The notes under the pieces are model-generated. The model did not search any database and was not told the origin of the DNA. It was given only the letters and a program-made list of their open reading frames with translations. The position numbers and the translations under genes are program-made. Below, one piece after another: positions 41,727 to 49,627 of a stretch of 64,000 nucleotides of DNA (positions are counted from its first letter, which is position 1; each line of letters opens with the position of its first letter). The DNA is from CAWFQB01 sp965277875 (GTDB lineage: Bacteria > Armatimonadota > Chthonomonadetes > Chthonomonadales > Chthonomonadaceae). The stretch is taken from NCBI GenBank assembly GCA_965277875.1, contig CBDIDV010000003.1, positions 1 to 64,000 of the forward strand, in the 5' to 3' direction.

Positions 41727-42029
41727 ATGCCCATTATCATTGAAGAAACCGAGACCCGTCCCGAAACCGACGATTTTTCTCTTGACTCCGAAAGCGGAAT
41801 GCCGCCCATATTTGGCAGATGCCCGGTTTGCAAAAAGCCGCTTTTCCCCCGCAACAAGCGCACGGGCGAGATGCAGGCCCCTCCCGTCGGCACAGGCTAC
41901 GAAAGCCGCGCTAAATGCGGCGGCTGCGGAACCATCATCCATTACAAGGGAAGCGGCGAGTGGGGCGTCCTGTCCGACGCCGATCTGAGCAATGAGGATA
42001 AAGAGGCCGATCTCGCAGGCCGCGACTGA
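41727..42029 (+). CDS. Small zinc-ribbon protein
   Basis: 100 residues; CAGGAGG upstream of the ATG. Two CxxC knuckles, GRCPVCKKPLFPRN and AKCGGCGTIIHYK, form a predicted zinc ribbon; both ends are acidic. Zinc ribbons of this size often bind nucleic acid or another protein. I do not recognise a named family. It is followed by a strong terminator shared with the convergent PEP-CTERM gene. Confidence 0.7.
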   Translation: MPIIIEETETRPETDDFSLDSESGMPPIFGRCPVCKKPLFPRNKRTGEMQAPPVGTGYESRAKCGGCGTIIHYKGSGEWGVLSDADLSNEDKEADLAGRD

Positions 42030-42064
42030 TCCGACGCTGCAACAGATTTGCTGTGGATCTGCAA

Positions 42065-42114
42065 CAGAAACGCGCCCGAACCGGTACACATTACCAGGTT
42101 CGGGCGCGTTTCTG
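42065..42114. terminator. Bidirectional terminator hairpin
   Basis: CAGAAACGCGCCCGAACC (42065-42082) and its perfect complement (42097-42114) with a 14-base loop, between the convergent zinc-ribbon and PEP-CTERM genes; TTTACAG follows on the plus strand. Confidence 0.75.
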
Positions 42115-42195
42115 TTTACAGACGGAGTTTTCACGACGGCGTACCATGCACGGGCATGTGACATCCGGCGCAAGCGATACAGGCTGCTTTCGTGC

Positions 42196-42957
42196 CTATT
42201 TGCGGCGACGGCGCGACAGAATGCCCGCTCCGGTCATGCTCAAGCCGACCAGCATGGCAATGCTGCCAGGTTCCGGCACGGCGGCAGGCTTGAAATCGCT
42301 TGTCACGTTCAGATTGTCCAGACCCCAGCCTTCGTTGCTTGCCCCCTCGTTTTCCCGGCTGAAAAAACTCAGCGCGAGCGTCGGCGTGGCGTTGGCGAAA
42401 GTAAAAGCGAGATGGTAGGTGCTATCGCCAAAATTGCCCGTCCCAAAGCCCAACTGTCCGGCAAGGGAGGCATCCGAGCCTGTTCCCGGAGTCGCCATGT
42501 TGCCGGTGAAGTTCGTCACGCTGACGAACGCCTGCGTGTTGCCGCTGCCGGCGAAGTTGGCGAAGTTGGTTAAAATCAGCGAGCTGCCGTTTGCCGTCAG
42601 TCCCCAGGGATCGGGGCCGCCGCCTGCCGGCCCGTTGCCGTCCTGGCTGCCGATCATATATAGGTCAAAGGCCACGGTGACATTGCCCACAAGGGCCGCG
42701 TTGGTAAGATTGAGCGTGGCGGTTCCTGCGCCGAACCCATACAGGCCGTTCGGGTCGCCAAGAAATCTTACCGTGTTGCCTGTGTTGCCCACACGCGTGG
42801 CAATGTTGAGGTCAGCAGACGAGAATCCGGCTGTCGAGCCGCTGTTGAAGTCGTTGGAGTACACCGTTATCTGCGCCTGCGACGATACCGACGCGCAGCA
42901 GAGCAGACCCATCAGCGCGGCAGAGGCGAGGCCGAAACGAGACGAAGAGACAGACAT
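42196..42957 (-). CDS. PEP-CTERM surface protein
   Basis: 253 residues from the ATG at 42957, with AAAGGAACG upstream. Signal peptide (FGLASAALMGLLCCASVSSQAQ). The mature part is Asn/Gly/Thr-rich beta structure (VYSNDFNSGSTAGFSSADLN, DNLNVTSDF) like a concanavalin-type lectin/glucanase fold. It ends with the sorting tag VPEPGSIAMLVGLSMTGAGI and an Arg-rich tail for exosortase. A 2 x 13-bp repeat abuts its ribosome site. Function beyond surface display is unknown. Confidence 0.88.
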   Translation of the reverse strand: MSVSSSRFGLASAALMGLLCCASVSSQAQITVYSNDFNSGSTAGFSSADLNIATRVGNTGNTVRFLGDPNGLYGFGAGTATLNLTNAALVGNVTVAFDLYMIGSQDGNGPAGGGPDPWGLTANGSSLILTNFANFAGSGNTQAFVSVTNFTGNMATPGTGSDASLAGQLGFGTGNFGDSTYHLAFTFANATPTLALSFFSRENEGASNEGWGLDNLNVTSDFKPAAVPEPGSIAMLVGLSMTGAGILSRRRRK

Positions 42958-42975
42958 GGTTAAGACGTTCCTTTC

Positions 42976-43001
42976 AAGGTAGAGACCAAAGGTAGAGACC
43001 A
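42976..43001 (-). repeat. 2 x 13-bp tandem duplication in a leader
   Basis: AAGGTAGAGACCA twice without mismatch; on the minus strand it ends two bases before the AAAGGAACG ribosome site of the PEP-CTERM gene. Confidence 0.88.
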
Positions 43002-43314
43002 AAACAATGCTAAACTCAGAAACAAACGCCACAAAGCCATACTGCAAGATTGACCTGCGAGGGCGCAGTAGATTGGCGCTGCAAGGAGGTGAAAGGCCGC
43101 TGCGTGTCGAGCGCGCCAACGGCCTTTCATTCTTTGCGTCCCAACCAATATCATTATATCAAGGCATCATTAGCCAATCATTAGCAGAACCAACCACCGC
43201 TCCTAATGAAGAGGCTTAATATCATCATAAATGTGCATTGATGTCTACATTGTTCTTAGTTATGGCGCTTCGTGCCTCGTACAAATAACGTGGCGGGCGA
43301 GAAAAATATAAAAA
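43002..43314. other. Gene-free region upstream of the PEP-CTERM gene
   Basis: Holds a hairpin with GAAAGGCCG/CGGCCTTTC arms (about 43091-43128). Read on the minus strand it would be part of the PEP-CTERM leader; on the plus strand it resembles a terminator followed by ATTCTTTG. No gene seen. Confidence 0.45.
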
Positions 43315-43357
43315 GGGCCGTCCAGAAGAAAATTTGTTTTCTCTTCTGGACGGTCCC
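43307..43357 (-). terminator. Rho-independent terminator of the aldo/keto reductase gene
   Basis: GGGCCGTCCAGAAGA (43315-43329) pairs with TCTTCTGGACGGTCCC (43342-43357), one bulge/mismatch. On the minus strand TTTTTATATTTTT follows at once. The plus strand also has a T-rich tail. Confidence 0.85.
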
Positions 43358-43442
43358 GTTTGTTGTGTTTTTGTGTTCTCTTGCAGCGGTTTCACTTGCT
43401 GCGGCCTTTGTACGGCGTGACTTGATGAGCAAACGCCGCGCA

Positions 43443-44318
43443 TCAGGCTTTCGTCAGATTAGTCAGGGCGGCGAACTCCTCATCAGTCAAGGTCACGTCC
43501 GACGCGGCTATATTTTCTTCCAGGTGTGCGACCGACGACGTGCCGGGAATGGGCAGCATCACGGGCGAGCGCTTCAGCAGCCACGCCAGCGCGAGCTGCG
43601 CGATAGTGGCGTGATGCCCTTTCGCGGCCTCGTCCAGAACGCCCCCCGGACGCGCCAGTTCGCCCGCCGCCACAGGAAACCACGGGATGAACCCGATGTT
43701 GTTCTGTTCGCAGTAGTTCAACTGCTTTTCCGACTGTCGGTTTGCCAGATTGTACAGGTTCTGGATGGACACGACCTCGATCATGCCGCGCACTTTTTCC
43801 AGTTCCTCCACGGATACTTCCGACAGACCGATGTGCCGTATCTTGCCCTCCTGCTGCATGTCGCGCAGTACGCCGATCTGCTCCTCCAAAGGAACTTTCG
43901 GATCAATGCGGTGCAGTTGGTACAGGTCAATGCGCTCCAGGCGCAATCGGCGCAGGCTCATCTCAACGCACTGTCTTAGATACTCGGCGCGGCCCACGGG
44001 CGTCCATACGTCCGGCCCCTGCCGCGTCAGTCCGCCTTTCGTGGCGATGACCAAATCCGCCGGATAAGGATACAGCGCCTCGGCGATAAGGCGTTCCGAC
44101 ACTTCCGGGCCATACGCGTCCGCCGTGTCAATGAAGTTGACGCCCAATGCCACGGCGCGGCGCAGCACAGCTAAAGCCTGGGCAGGAGCGCTCGGCTCGC
44201 CCCAGATGCCTTTGCCCGTTATACGCATCGCTCCGAACCCCATGCGGACAACAGGCAGGTCGCCGCCCAGTGAAAACGTTCCCGATGCCGTCGCCTTCGC
44301 GGTTGCGCTGGCTGTCAT
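43443..44318 (-). CDS. Aldo/keto reductase
   Basis: 291 residues from the ATG at 44318 (AAGGAG upstream). NADPH-dependent TIM-barrel oxidoreductase. Seen: GVNFIDTADAYGPEVSERLI (catalytic Asp and Tyr), LVIATKGGL (catalytic Lys), LRLERIDLYQLHRIDPKVPL (catalytic His), IRHIGLSEVSVEELEK, and LLKRSPVMLPIPGTSSVAHLEEN for cofactor phosphate binding. Reduces aldehydes or ketones of unknown identity. Monocistronic with its own terminator; the leader has a 2 x 15-bp repeat. Confidence 0.92.
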   Translation of the reverse strand: MTASATAKATASGTFSLGGDLPVVRMGFGAMRITGKGIWGEPSAPAQALAVLRRAVALGVNFIDTADAYGPEVSERLIAEALYPYPADLVIATKGGLTRQGPDVWTPVGRAEYLRQCVEMSLRRLRLERIDLYQLHRIDPKVPLEEQIGVLRDMQQEGKIRHIGLSEVSVEELEKVRGMIEVVSIQNLYNLANRQSEKQLNYCEQNNIGFIPWFPVAAGELARPGGVLDEAAKGHHATIAQLALAWLLKRSPVMLPIPGTSSVAHLEENIAASDVTLTDEEFAALTNLTKA

Positions 44319-44332
44319 AAGCAAACTCCTTC

Positions 44333-44362
44333 TGATTGGTAAGTTGCTGATTGGTAAGTTGA
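44333..44362 (-). repeat. 2 x 15-bp tandem duplication in a leader
   Basis: TGATTGGTAAGTTGC then TGATTGGTAAGTTGA. On the minus strand the second unit runs into the AAGGAG ribosome site of the aldo/keto reductase. Confidence 0.88.
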
Positions 44363-44454
44363 TAGGCAGAGAGTGTATTTGTGTAGGGTATTATGTTACC
44401 CTGCCGTGATCGTTTCGCACCCTGTTTTTACGCCCGACCAGGATCAAAGAACTC

Positions 44455-46479
44455 TTGTCTGTACCGCCGCCAACGCCACAAAACCATGTCTCGGCGCGGG
44501 CCATACTGCTCGGCGTCCTGCTTATTCCGCTCAACGCGTTCTGGCTGGTGCGGCAGGAACGGGTGATGTTCGGCCCTTATCCCTCGACGCTCTCTCTGTT
44601 CGCCAATGTGGTTTTTGCATTGTTCGTAATGGTCGGCCTGAATGGATTGTGCCGCCGCGTCGCGCCACGCCTCACATTCTCGCAGTCGGAACTGCTGACC
44701 GTGTACGTAATGCTCGGCATATCTACGGGCATCGCCGGACTGGACGGCGCGGGCATCCTGAGTCAGATGATCCCGCACGGCGCATGGTACGGCGTAGCCA
44801 ACCACTGGACATCCTGGCTGGACGCGTTCCCCGCGTGGCTTGTCGTGCGTGACCATGACGCGCTGCGCGGGCATTTCCTGGGCAACTCTACCTTCTACCG
44901 CCCAAACGTCCTGCGCGTCTGGATAGTTCCCATACTCGCCTGGACCGGCTTTATTACCCTGCTGCTCTGGACGGCGAATTGCCTGAACGTGCTTGTGCGC
45001 CGTCAGTGGGCGGATCAGGAGCGGCTGAGTTTCCCCATCATCTGGCTGCCTCTGGAAATGACCGCCCCGCCCGATCTGCATACGGGCAAGGGCTTTTTCC
45101 ACAACCGCCTGATGTGGGCCGGCTTCGCGGTTTCGGCTGTCCTCAGCCTCTGGAACGGAACGGCGTATCTGTACCCGTCCCTGCCGTCCCTTCCCCTCGG
45201 CGTTACCGACCTCAAACCCCTGTTTGCCGCCAAACCCTGGAGCGCGATAGACTGGTTTCCCGTCACCTTCTACCCGCTCGTGATCGGGCTGGGATTTCTG
45301 CTGCCGCTCGACCTGCTGTTCTCGTGCTGGTTCTTCTTCCTGTTCTGGAAAGCCCAGGTTGTTGTATCAAACGCAATGGGCTGGGACGCAACACCCGATT
45401 TCCCCTACATCAAAGAGCAGGGCTTTGGCAGCATCCTGGGCCTGTTTCTCTTTTACTTCTACACGGGCCGGAGGACGTACGCCGCCATCTGGCGCGGAGC
45501 GTTTGGAAGAGGAGAAAAAAGTCAGGGAACACGGAACACGGAACACGGAACAAAAAGCACAGGCGACATTTCCGATGTGGCAACAAACAACAAACGACAA
45601 ACAACAAACAACACAGAAGCCCTGAGTGATCGGGCGGCATTGCTGGGATTGGCGGCGGGGCTGATTGGGCTGCTTGCATTTTGCTTATGCGCGGGCGTGG
45701 CGTGGTGGGTGGCGGGCTTGTTCTTCGCCATCTATCTGCCGACGATAGCCGTGATTACGCGCATCCGGGCCGAGCTTGGCCCGCCGCTGCACGATTTTCA
45801 TTTCATGGGGCCGGACGCTATGCTGCCGCGCGTGCTTTCTACGGCCCCCCTGCACCGCCACGACATGGCCTTCTTTACGTTTACATATGCGCTTACCCGC
45901 GCCCACCGCAGCGACACCATGCCCGTCGGCCTCGAAGCCTTGCAAATGGCGCATCTAAAGCGCATGGAGGCGCGGCGGATGCTGTTCGCAATCATGCTGG
46001 CCGTTGTCGTTGGCAGCCTGAGCGCGTTCTGGGCGTTCGAGCATCAGGCGTATACGCTGGGCGTTTCGGCCCGCTTCGTGCAGGGCGTGGGCCACGCGCA
46101 GGAGGCCCACAAGCGCATGAACAGTTGGGTCGGCGGCACACTGGACGCCCGCCCCAACCATCCCGCCACGACCGCGATGAGCGTGGGCCTGATAACGACC
46201 CTGCTCTTGTTCGTCCTGCGCCTGCGCTTCTTCGGCTTTCCATTCCATCCCATCGGCTACGCGCTCGCCTCGTCGTGGGCCATTCATCTGGTATGGATGC
46301 CCCTGCTCGTCGCCTGGGTTTTGAAAAGCGCGACGATGCGCTGGGGCGGTCTGCGCCTGTACCGCATTTTCCTCCCCTTCGCGCTGGGCCTGATCCTCGG
46401 CGACTGCGTCACGGGCAGTCTGTGGGCCTTGCTCGGCCTGTTCCTCAATATCCCCACGTACAACTTTTTCGGCATCTAA
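44455..46479 (+). CDS. Large polytopic membrane protein (DUF6785/DUF6784-like)
   Basis: 674 residues; probable TTG start with only a weak AGGA upstream. About 12 membrane helices, beginning with ILLGVLLIPLNAFWLV, then TLSLFANVVFALFVMVGL and ending with FALGLILGDCVTGSLWALLG. Recognisable pieces are SQSELLTVYVMLGIS, ERLSFPIIWLPLEM and FGFPFHPIGYALASSW, typical of an uncharacterised transporter-like family in planctomycetes and armatimonads that resembles oligopeptide transporters. A loop near residues 360-390 is filled by low-complexity DNA repeats (see 45529-45620). Substrate unknown. Confidence 0.75.
   Translation: MSVPPPTPQNHVSARAILLGVLLIPLNAFWLVRQERVMFGPYPSTLSLFANVVFALFVMVGLNGLCRRVAPRLTFSQSELLTVYVMLGISTGIAGLDGAGILSQMIPHGAWYGVANHWTSWLDAFPAWLVVRDHDALRGHFLGNSTFYRPNVLRVWIVPILAWTGFITLLLWTANCLNVLVRRQWADQERLSFPIIWLPLEMTAPPDLHTGKGFFHNRLMWAGFAVSAVLSLWNGTAYLYPSLPSLPLGVTDLKPLFAAKPWSAIDWFPVTFYPLVIGLGFLLPLDLLFSCWFFFLFWKAQVVVSNAMGWDATPDFPYIKEQGFGSILGLFLFYFYTGRRTYAAIWRGAFGRGEKSQGTRNTEHGTKSTGDISDVATNNKRQTTNNTEALSDRAALLGLAAGLIGLLAFCLCAGVAWWVAGLFFAIYLPTIAVITRIRAELGPPLHDFHFMGPDAMLPRVLSTAPLHRHDMAFFTFTYALTRAHRSDTMPVGLEALQMAHLKRMEARRMLFAIMLAVVVGSLSAFWAFEHQAYTLGVSARFVQGVGHAQEAHKRMNSWVGGTLDARPNHPATTAMSVGLITTLLLFVLRLRFFGFPFHPIGYALASSWAIHLVWMPLLVAWVLKSATMRWGGLRLYRIFLPFALGLILGDCVTGSLWALLGLFLNIPTYNFFGI
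45529..45620. repeat. Low-complexity repeats inside a coding region
   Basis: GGAACAC is repeated (about 45529-45552) and then AACAAACAACAAACGACAAA-type sequence (about 45585-45618). Both stay in frame, encoding a hydrophilic Asn/Thr-rich loop. The same CAAACAAC word family recurs non-coding at 62547-62575. Confidence 0.8.
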
Positions 46480-46526
46480 AGGCAAATCAGGTTGTTACGC
46501 GTTTGCGCCGCATCAGGCCACAATAA

Positions 46527-46556
46527 ATTGCTTCCTGCTTCATTGCTTCCTGCTTC
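46527..46556. repeat. Perfect 2 x 15-bp tandem duplication
   Basis: ATTGCTTCCTGCTTC twice, between the membrane-protein stop and the toxin terminator. Confidence 0.85.
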
Positions 46557-46570
46557 GGCAAAAAATCGGC

Positions 46571-46616
46571 GTGAATAGAGGCAGGCCGTGTGTGATTACG
46601 GCCTGCCTTTATTCAC
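46571..46616 (-). terminator. Terminator of the second toxin-antitoxin operon
   Basis: GTGAATAGAGGCAGGCCGT (46571-46589) pairs with ACGGCCTGCCTTTATTCAC (46598-46616), one mismatch. On the minus strand GATTTTTTG follows within nine bases. The toxin stop codon lies inside the stem. Confidence 0.8.
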
Positions 46617-46885
46617 GGCTTGCGCTCCAGCTTCTTGTAGATTTCGTCGTCTTTACGCTTGCCGATCAGAATGACAAACAGCGTGTCAGCATCATATTCG
46701 TACACGATGCGGTACTCGCCGATGTCAACCCGCCAATAATCGTCGCGGCCTTGTATCTTGCTGGCATCGTTGGGCTGTGGCTCCTCCATAAGAGCAAGCA
46801 TCTTCAAGCCGACCTGCCGGAACTGCTTCGCCTGAAGTTCCACATAAAACTTGCGGGCGTCGCGGGTGATTTCGAGTTTCCTCAT
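46613..46885 (-). CDS. RelE-family toxin
   Basis: 90 residues from the ATG at 46885 (GGGAG upstream). Typical RelE/ParE outline: ITRDARKFYVELQAKQFRQVG, ALMEEPQPNDASKIQGRDDYWRVDIGEYRIVYEYD and the last strand LFVILIGKRKDDEIYKKL. The Arg-x-Asp-x-Gly-x-Tyr-Arg segment is the hallmark of RelE ribonucleases that cut mRNA at the ribosome. It follows the Phd/YefM-type antitoxin gene by 43 bases. Confidence 0.88.
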   Translation of the reverse strand: MRKLEITRDARKFYVELQAKQFRQVGLKMLALMEEPQPNDASKIQGRDDYWRVDIGEYRIVYEYDADTLFVILIGKRKDDEIYKKLERKP

Positions 46886-46928
46886 TGTTAGCTCCCAGGT
46901 GTCGGAGAGCCGCATGGTAACGCAGAGG

Positions 46929-47165
46929 CTAAATGTTCTCTAGGAGTTTGTCGGCTTCTTCACGAGGAATGAAACCGGATGACTTCGCCAGGTCCGCTTT
47001 CGCCGCCCATAGGGCGTCTTCCAGCGCTATCAAACGCTGGTACTCTTCGTATCCCCTCAGCACCGCATAACTGCGTCCGGTCTTTTCCACCATAACCGGC
47101 TCGCGCTGCGCTTTGTCCATGTACTCCTCGAACCGGGTTTTGATTTCGGTTGCGGATACAGTCAT
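46929..47165 (-). CDS. Phd/YefM-family antitoxin
   Basis: 78 residues from the ATG at 47165 (AGGAAAAGGA upstream). MTVSATEIKTRFEEYMDKAQ and EPVMVEKTGRSYAVLRGYEEYQRL are characteristic of the Phd/YefM DNA-binding fold; the acidic C-terminus (PREEADKLLENI) would wrap the RelE toxin. Encoded before the toxin. A hairpin with CGAGTGAAA/TTTCACTCG arms (47190-47213) lies directly upstream and could be the operator or a boundary with the previous gene. Confidence 0.88.
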   Translation of the reverse strand: MTVSATEIKTRFEEYMDKAQREPVMVEKTGRSYAVLRGYEEYQRLIALEDALWAAKADLAKSSGFIPREEADKLLENI

Positions 47166-47189
47166 CGTAAAGTGTCCTTTTCCTTTCAG

Positions 47190-47213
47190 CGAGTGAAAAC
47201 AACATTTCACTCG
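47190..47213 (-). promoter_or_regulatory. Inverted repeat upstream of the antitoxin gene
   Basis: CGAGTGAAA-ACAACA-TTTCACTCG, nine-base perfect arms, overlapping the stop of the upstream membrane-protein gene and ending 25 bases before the antitoxin start. Candidate operator or terminator. Confidence 0.5.
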
Positions 47214-48004
47214 TCAGACTCTTTCTGAGCATGGCCTGCGCGCAGCATCTGCTCCGGCGCGGTGGAAGATGGAGAAGTAGTGGAACGCAGCAGGGTATCC
47301 GGCGGGATGGTAGGCGCGGAGGCGCGCAGCAGTGTGCGAGGGTTGCTGCGCGTGGCAAAGCGCGCATACAGCAAGGGCAGACACTCCTGAGCCGCTTTTT
47401 GCACCTCCTCTTGATTTTGAGCAGCGCCGCCATTCGCAAGACGCTGCACGGCAGGCAAAACCGCCGTATCCGCAAATACTGGCAGCGCGCACAGCACCGC
47501 CAGCGCAAGTTCCGCATCGTCACCGGCCAGCAGATTGTAAAGAACACGGCGCTGACCGGCCCCCAGGCACTCCGCTTCTTCCTCCTGCAAATCGCCGAGG
47601 AACGCGATCAGGCGACCGCGAACAGGCGTCACCAGTTCCGCGTAGGCCTGAGTTTGCTTGCGGGGCTGCCAGGCCCATGCCCAGCGCTTATCCAGCACAT
47701 CTATCCAGGACCCCAGTCCCGCAATATCGTTCGTTTGCAGTGTTTCGCGCAACCGCGCACTCTGTAGGGCGGTAAGTATCGCCAGAGTCAGACAGGAGCC
47801 AAACCAGCATACCGTCAGCGAACCGGCTATCGGCAGAACATAGCGGGCAGGCAACAAATGAGCGCCAAGCAGCGCGAAGGCCAGCAATTCCGTGCCGATT
47901 CCGCCCAGCCCCAGGACCACCAGGACGTTGCGCCACCACACCGCGCGCTGCCAGCGCCGCATCGAACGGGAGTGCGAGCCGGTATTTTTGGGAGAAGCAA
48001 TCAC
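47207..48004 (-). CDS. Membrane protein, unknown function
   Basis: 265 residues with a GTG start six bases after GGAGG. Two membrane helices near the N-terminus (WWRNVLVVLGLGGIGTELLAF; YVLPIAGSLTVCWFGSCLTL). The cytoplasmic part is helical (LGDLQEEEAECLGAGQRRVLY, LALAVLCALPVFADTAVLPAV) with HEAT-like leucine spacing, then a Ser/Thr/Pro-rich tail. No recognised family. It ends directly upstream of the antitoxin gene and may share its transcript. Confidence 0.6.
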   Translation of the reverse strand: MIASPKNTGSHSRSMRRWQRAVWWRNVLVVLGLGGIGTELLAFALLGAHLLPARYVLPIAGSLTVCWFGSCLTLAILTALQSARLRETLQTNDIAGLGSWIDVLDKRWAWAWQPRKQTQAYAELVTPVRGRLIAFLGDLQEEEAECLGAGQRRVLYNLLAGDDAELALAVLCALPVFADTAVLPAVQRLANGGAAQNQEEVQKAAQECLPLLYARFATRSNPRTLLRASAPTIPPDTLLRSTTSPSSTAPEQMLRAGHAQKESDE

Positions 48005-48049
48005 GCAGCGCCTCCAATCACATCAGCGTCCATTAGCCTGCACGATTGA

Positions 48050-48331
48050 CTATTCCGTGACCTTGACGCCCTTCCAAAAGGCGACATGGCCCGCGATCTG
48101 CGCCGCTGCGGACTTGGGTTCGGGATAGTACCAGGCGGCGTCTTTGTTGGTCTGCCCGTCCACGTTCAGGGAGTAGTAGCTCGCCACGCCCTTCCACGGG
48201 CAAGTGGAATGCGTCGTACTGTCCCCCAGATATTCTTTGTGAACGCTGTCCAGCGGAAAATAGTGGTTGCCTTCCACCACGACGGTCTGGCTGCTTTCCG
48301 CGATCACGGCGTTGTTCCATACTGCTTTCAT
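48050..48331 (-). CDS. DUF427-domain protein
   Basis: 93 residues from the ATG at 48331 (GAGGAG upstream). The whole protein is a DUF427 domain: MKAVWNNAVIAESSQTVVVE, EGNHYFPLDSVHKEYL, CPWKGVASYYSLNVDG, AAWYYPEPKSAA and GHVAFWKGVKV. DUF427 proteins are small beta-tent-like proteins of unknown biochemical role, sometimes linked to lipid or nucleotide binding. The leader holds imperfect GCGTCA repeats (48354-48416). Confidence 0.9.
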   Translation of the reverse strand: MKAVWNNAVIAESSQTVVVEGNHYFPLDSVHKEYLGDSTTHSTCPWKGVASYYSLNVDGQTNKDAAWYYPEPKSAAAQIAGHVAFWKGVKVTE

Positions 48332-48353
48332 ACCAAACTCCTCTGTTCCAAAA

Positions 48354-48416
48354 AGCGTCAAGCGTCAGGCGTTAAGAAATTTCTCAATGCCTGACGCTCA
48401 ACGCTCGACGCTCAAC
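48354..48416. repeat. GCGTCA/TGACGC repeat and hairpin
   Basis: AGCGTCAAGCGTCAGGC (from about 48354) faces GCCTGACGCTCAACGCTCGA downstream, giving a ten-base perfect stem within a longer field of 7-8-bp tandem units. Lies between the DUF427 ribosome site and the oxidoreductase stop. Confidence 0.75.
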
Positions 48417-48429
48417 TTTCAAACTGCGT

Positions 48430-49602
48430 TTAGCTTTGCGCCACTTTCACCCAGGTATCTTTGCGCGCGCCCTGATACGCGGCTTCCATTACGGCCACGC
48501 GGGCGGCGGCCTCGCTCGGCTTTACCAGATGCTCGTGCGGCTTGCCCTCCAGCGCGTCCAGAAACTGCGTGATGGGCGGCGGCAGCGAGGCGGGCAGCTT
48601 GCCCCACGGCTCGTCACCCTTTGCATCGGCAACCTTGTCGCTCTTGAAGTACAGCAGGCCGTTGAAGATTGTGGCATGGCCCTGTGTGCCGCAGATCTCC
48701 ATTGTCACGGGGTTTTCTACGTCTACCCAGCCCGCCGCCAGTGTGCCGGTCACGCCGCTCTGAAACTTCATGAGCGCCTCGCCGCTCTCGTCGCAGCCGG
48801 GATAGCGATCCGTGATCGTCTTGATGTCGGCGGTAACGGACGAGATGCCGCCCATCAGCCACATCAGAATGTCCAGAGAGTGCGTTCCCAGGTCGCCGAA
48901 CGCGCCCACGCCCGCGATCTTCGGGTCGGCCATCCATCTATACTCGCCGTCGAACCAGCCGCCCAGCGAACCGTTATGGCTGTTGGAGCCGCGCACTCGC
49001 GTGATCTTGCCAAAGCTGCCCTGCGCCACTTGCTCTTTAAGGAACACATGCGCCTTGGCGCAGCGCTGAAAGTAACCCGTCGTGAACAGCAGATTGGCGC
49101 GTTCGATAGCCTCGGCCATCGCGAAACTCTCGCGGGCCGTAATGCCCAGCGGTTTTTCCACGAACAGGTGTTTCTTGGCGGCTACGGCGGCCATCACGAG
49201 ATCATGGTGACGGTTGGTTTCCGAGCAGATCACGACGGCCTTGATCGTCGGATCGTTCCAAATTTCTTTCAGATCGCTCGCCACGGGGCAGCCGAGTTCC
49301 CCCGCCCGCTTTTTGGCGCGGGCCTCGTCATGATCCCACGCGTACTTGACCGTGACGGTCTTGCGGTTCTTCAGCGCGCCCACATACTGCGGCGTGTGGA
49401 TGTGCGCCCCGCCGACGAGGGCCACGCCGATTGTCCCGTCGCCTGGCGCGTTCTGCGCCTGCGCCTGTGATGCGAATGCTGTTCCGATGGCCGTTACTCC
49501 TGCGGCCCGCAGAACCTGCCGCCGCGTCATGGTTTGAATTTTTGGCACTTCTTTGTTTGACCTTACCTGCCGCCGCGTCATGGTTTGATTTTCTATTGTC
49601 AT
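48430..49602 (-). CDS. Gfo/Idh/MocA-family oxidoreductase with Tat signal
   Basis: 390 residues. NAD(P)-dependent dehydrogenase of sugars, inositols or related compounds. Rossmann start TIGVALVGGAHIHTPQYVGAL, then AVVICSETNRHH, LFVEKPLGI (EKP motif with catalytic Lys), and AGVGAFGDLGTHSLDILMWL (active-site Asp and His). A Tat signal MTRRQVLRAAGVTAIGTAFASQA precedes it, so it may be exported like glucose-fructose oxidoreductase. The N-terminus is duplicated: QTMTRRQV occurs twice, 17 residues apart, from a 24-bp DNA direct repeat. Only the first ATG (49602) has a good ribosome site (AAGGGTAAGGAC), so the Tat motif would start about 24 residues in. Confidence 0.88.
   Translation of the reverse strand: MTIENQTMTRRQVRSNKEVPKIQTMTRRQVLRAAGVTAIGTAFASQAQAQNAPGDGTIGVALVGGAHIHTPQYVGALKNRKTVTVKYAWDHDEARAKKRAGELGCPVASDLKEIWNDPTIKAVVICSETNRHHDLVMAAVAAKKHLFVEKPLGITARESFAMAEAIERANLLFTTGYFQRCAKAHVFLKEQVAQGSFGKITRVRGSNSHNGSLGGWFDGEYRWMADPKIAGVGAFGDLGTHSLDILMWLMGGISSVTADIKTITDRYPGCDESGEALMKFQSGVTGTLAAGWVDVENPVTMEICGTQGHATIFNGLLYFKSDKVADAKGDEPWGKLPASLPPPITQFLDALEGKPHEHLVKPSEAAARVAVMEAAYQGARKDTWVKVAQS
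49514..49588. repeat. 24-bp direct repeat inside the oxidoreductase signal region
   Basis: ACCTGCCGCCGCGTCATGGT+TTGA at 49514-49537 and 49565-49588, identical, period 51 bp (17 codons, in frame). Confidence 0.88.
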
Positions 49603-49627
49603 GTCCTTACCCTTTTACGAACCCATC

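Noticed and set aside
43132..43142. GGGACGCAAAG on the minus strand upstream of a PEP-CTERM gene, like the core of a cyclic-di-GMP-I riboswitch
   Set aside because: The flanking helices and GNRA tetraloop of that riboswitch cannot be drawn; only the short core word matches.
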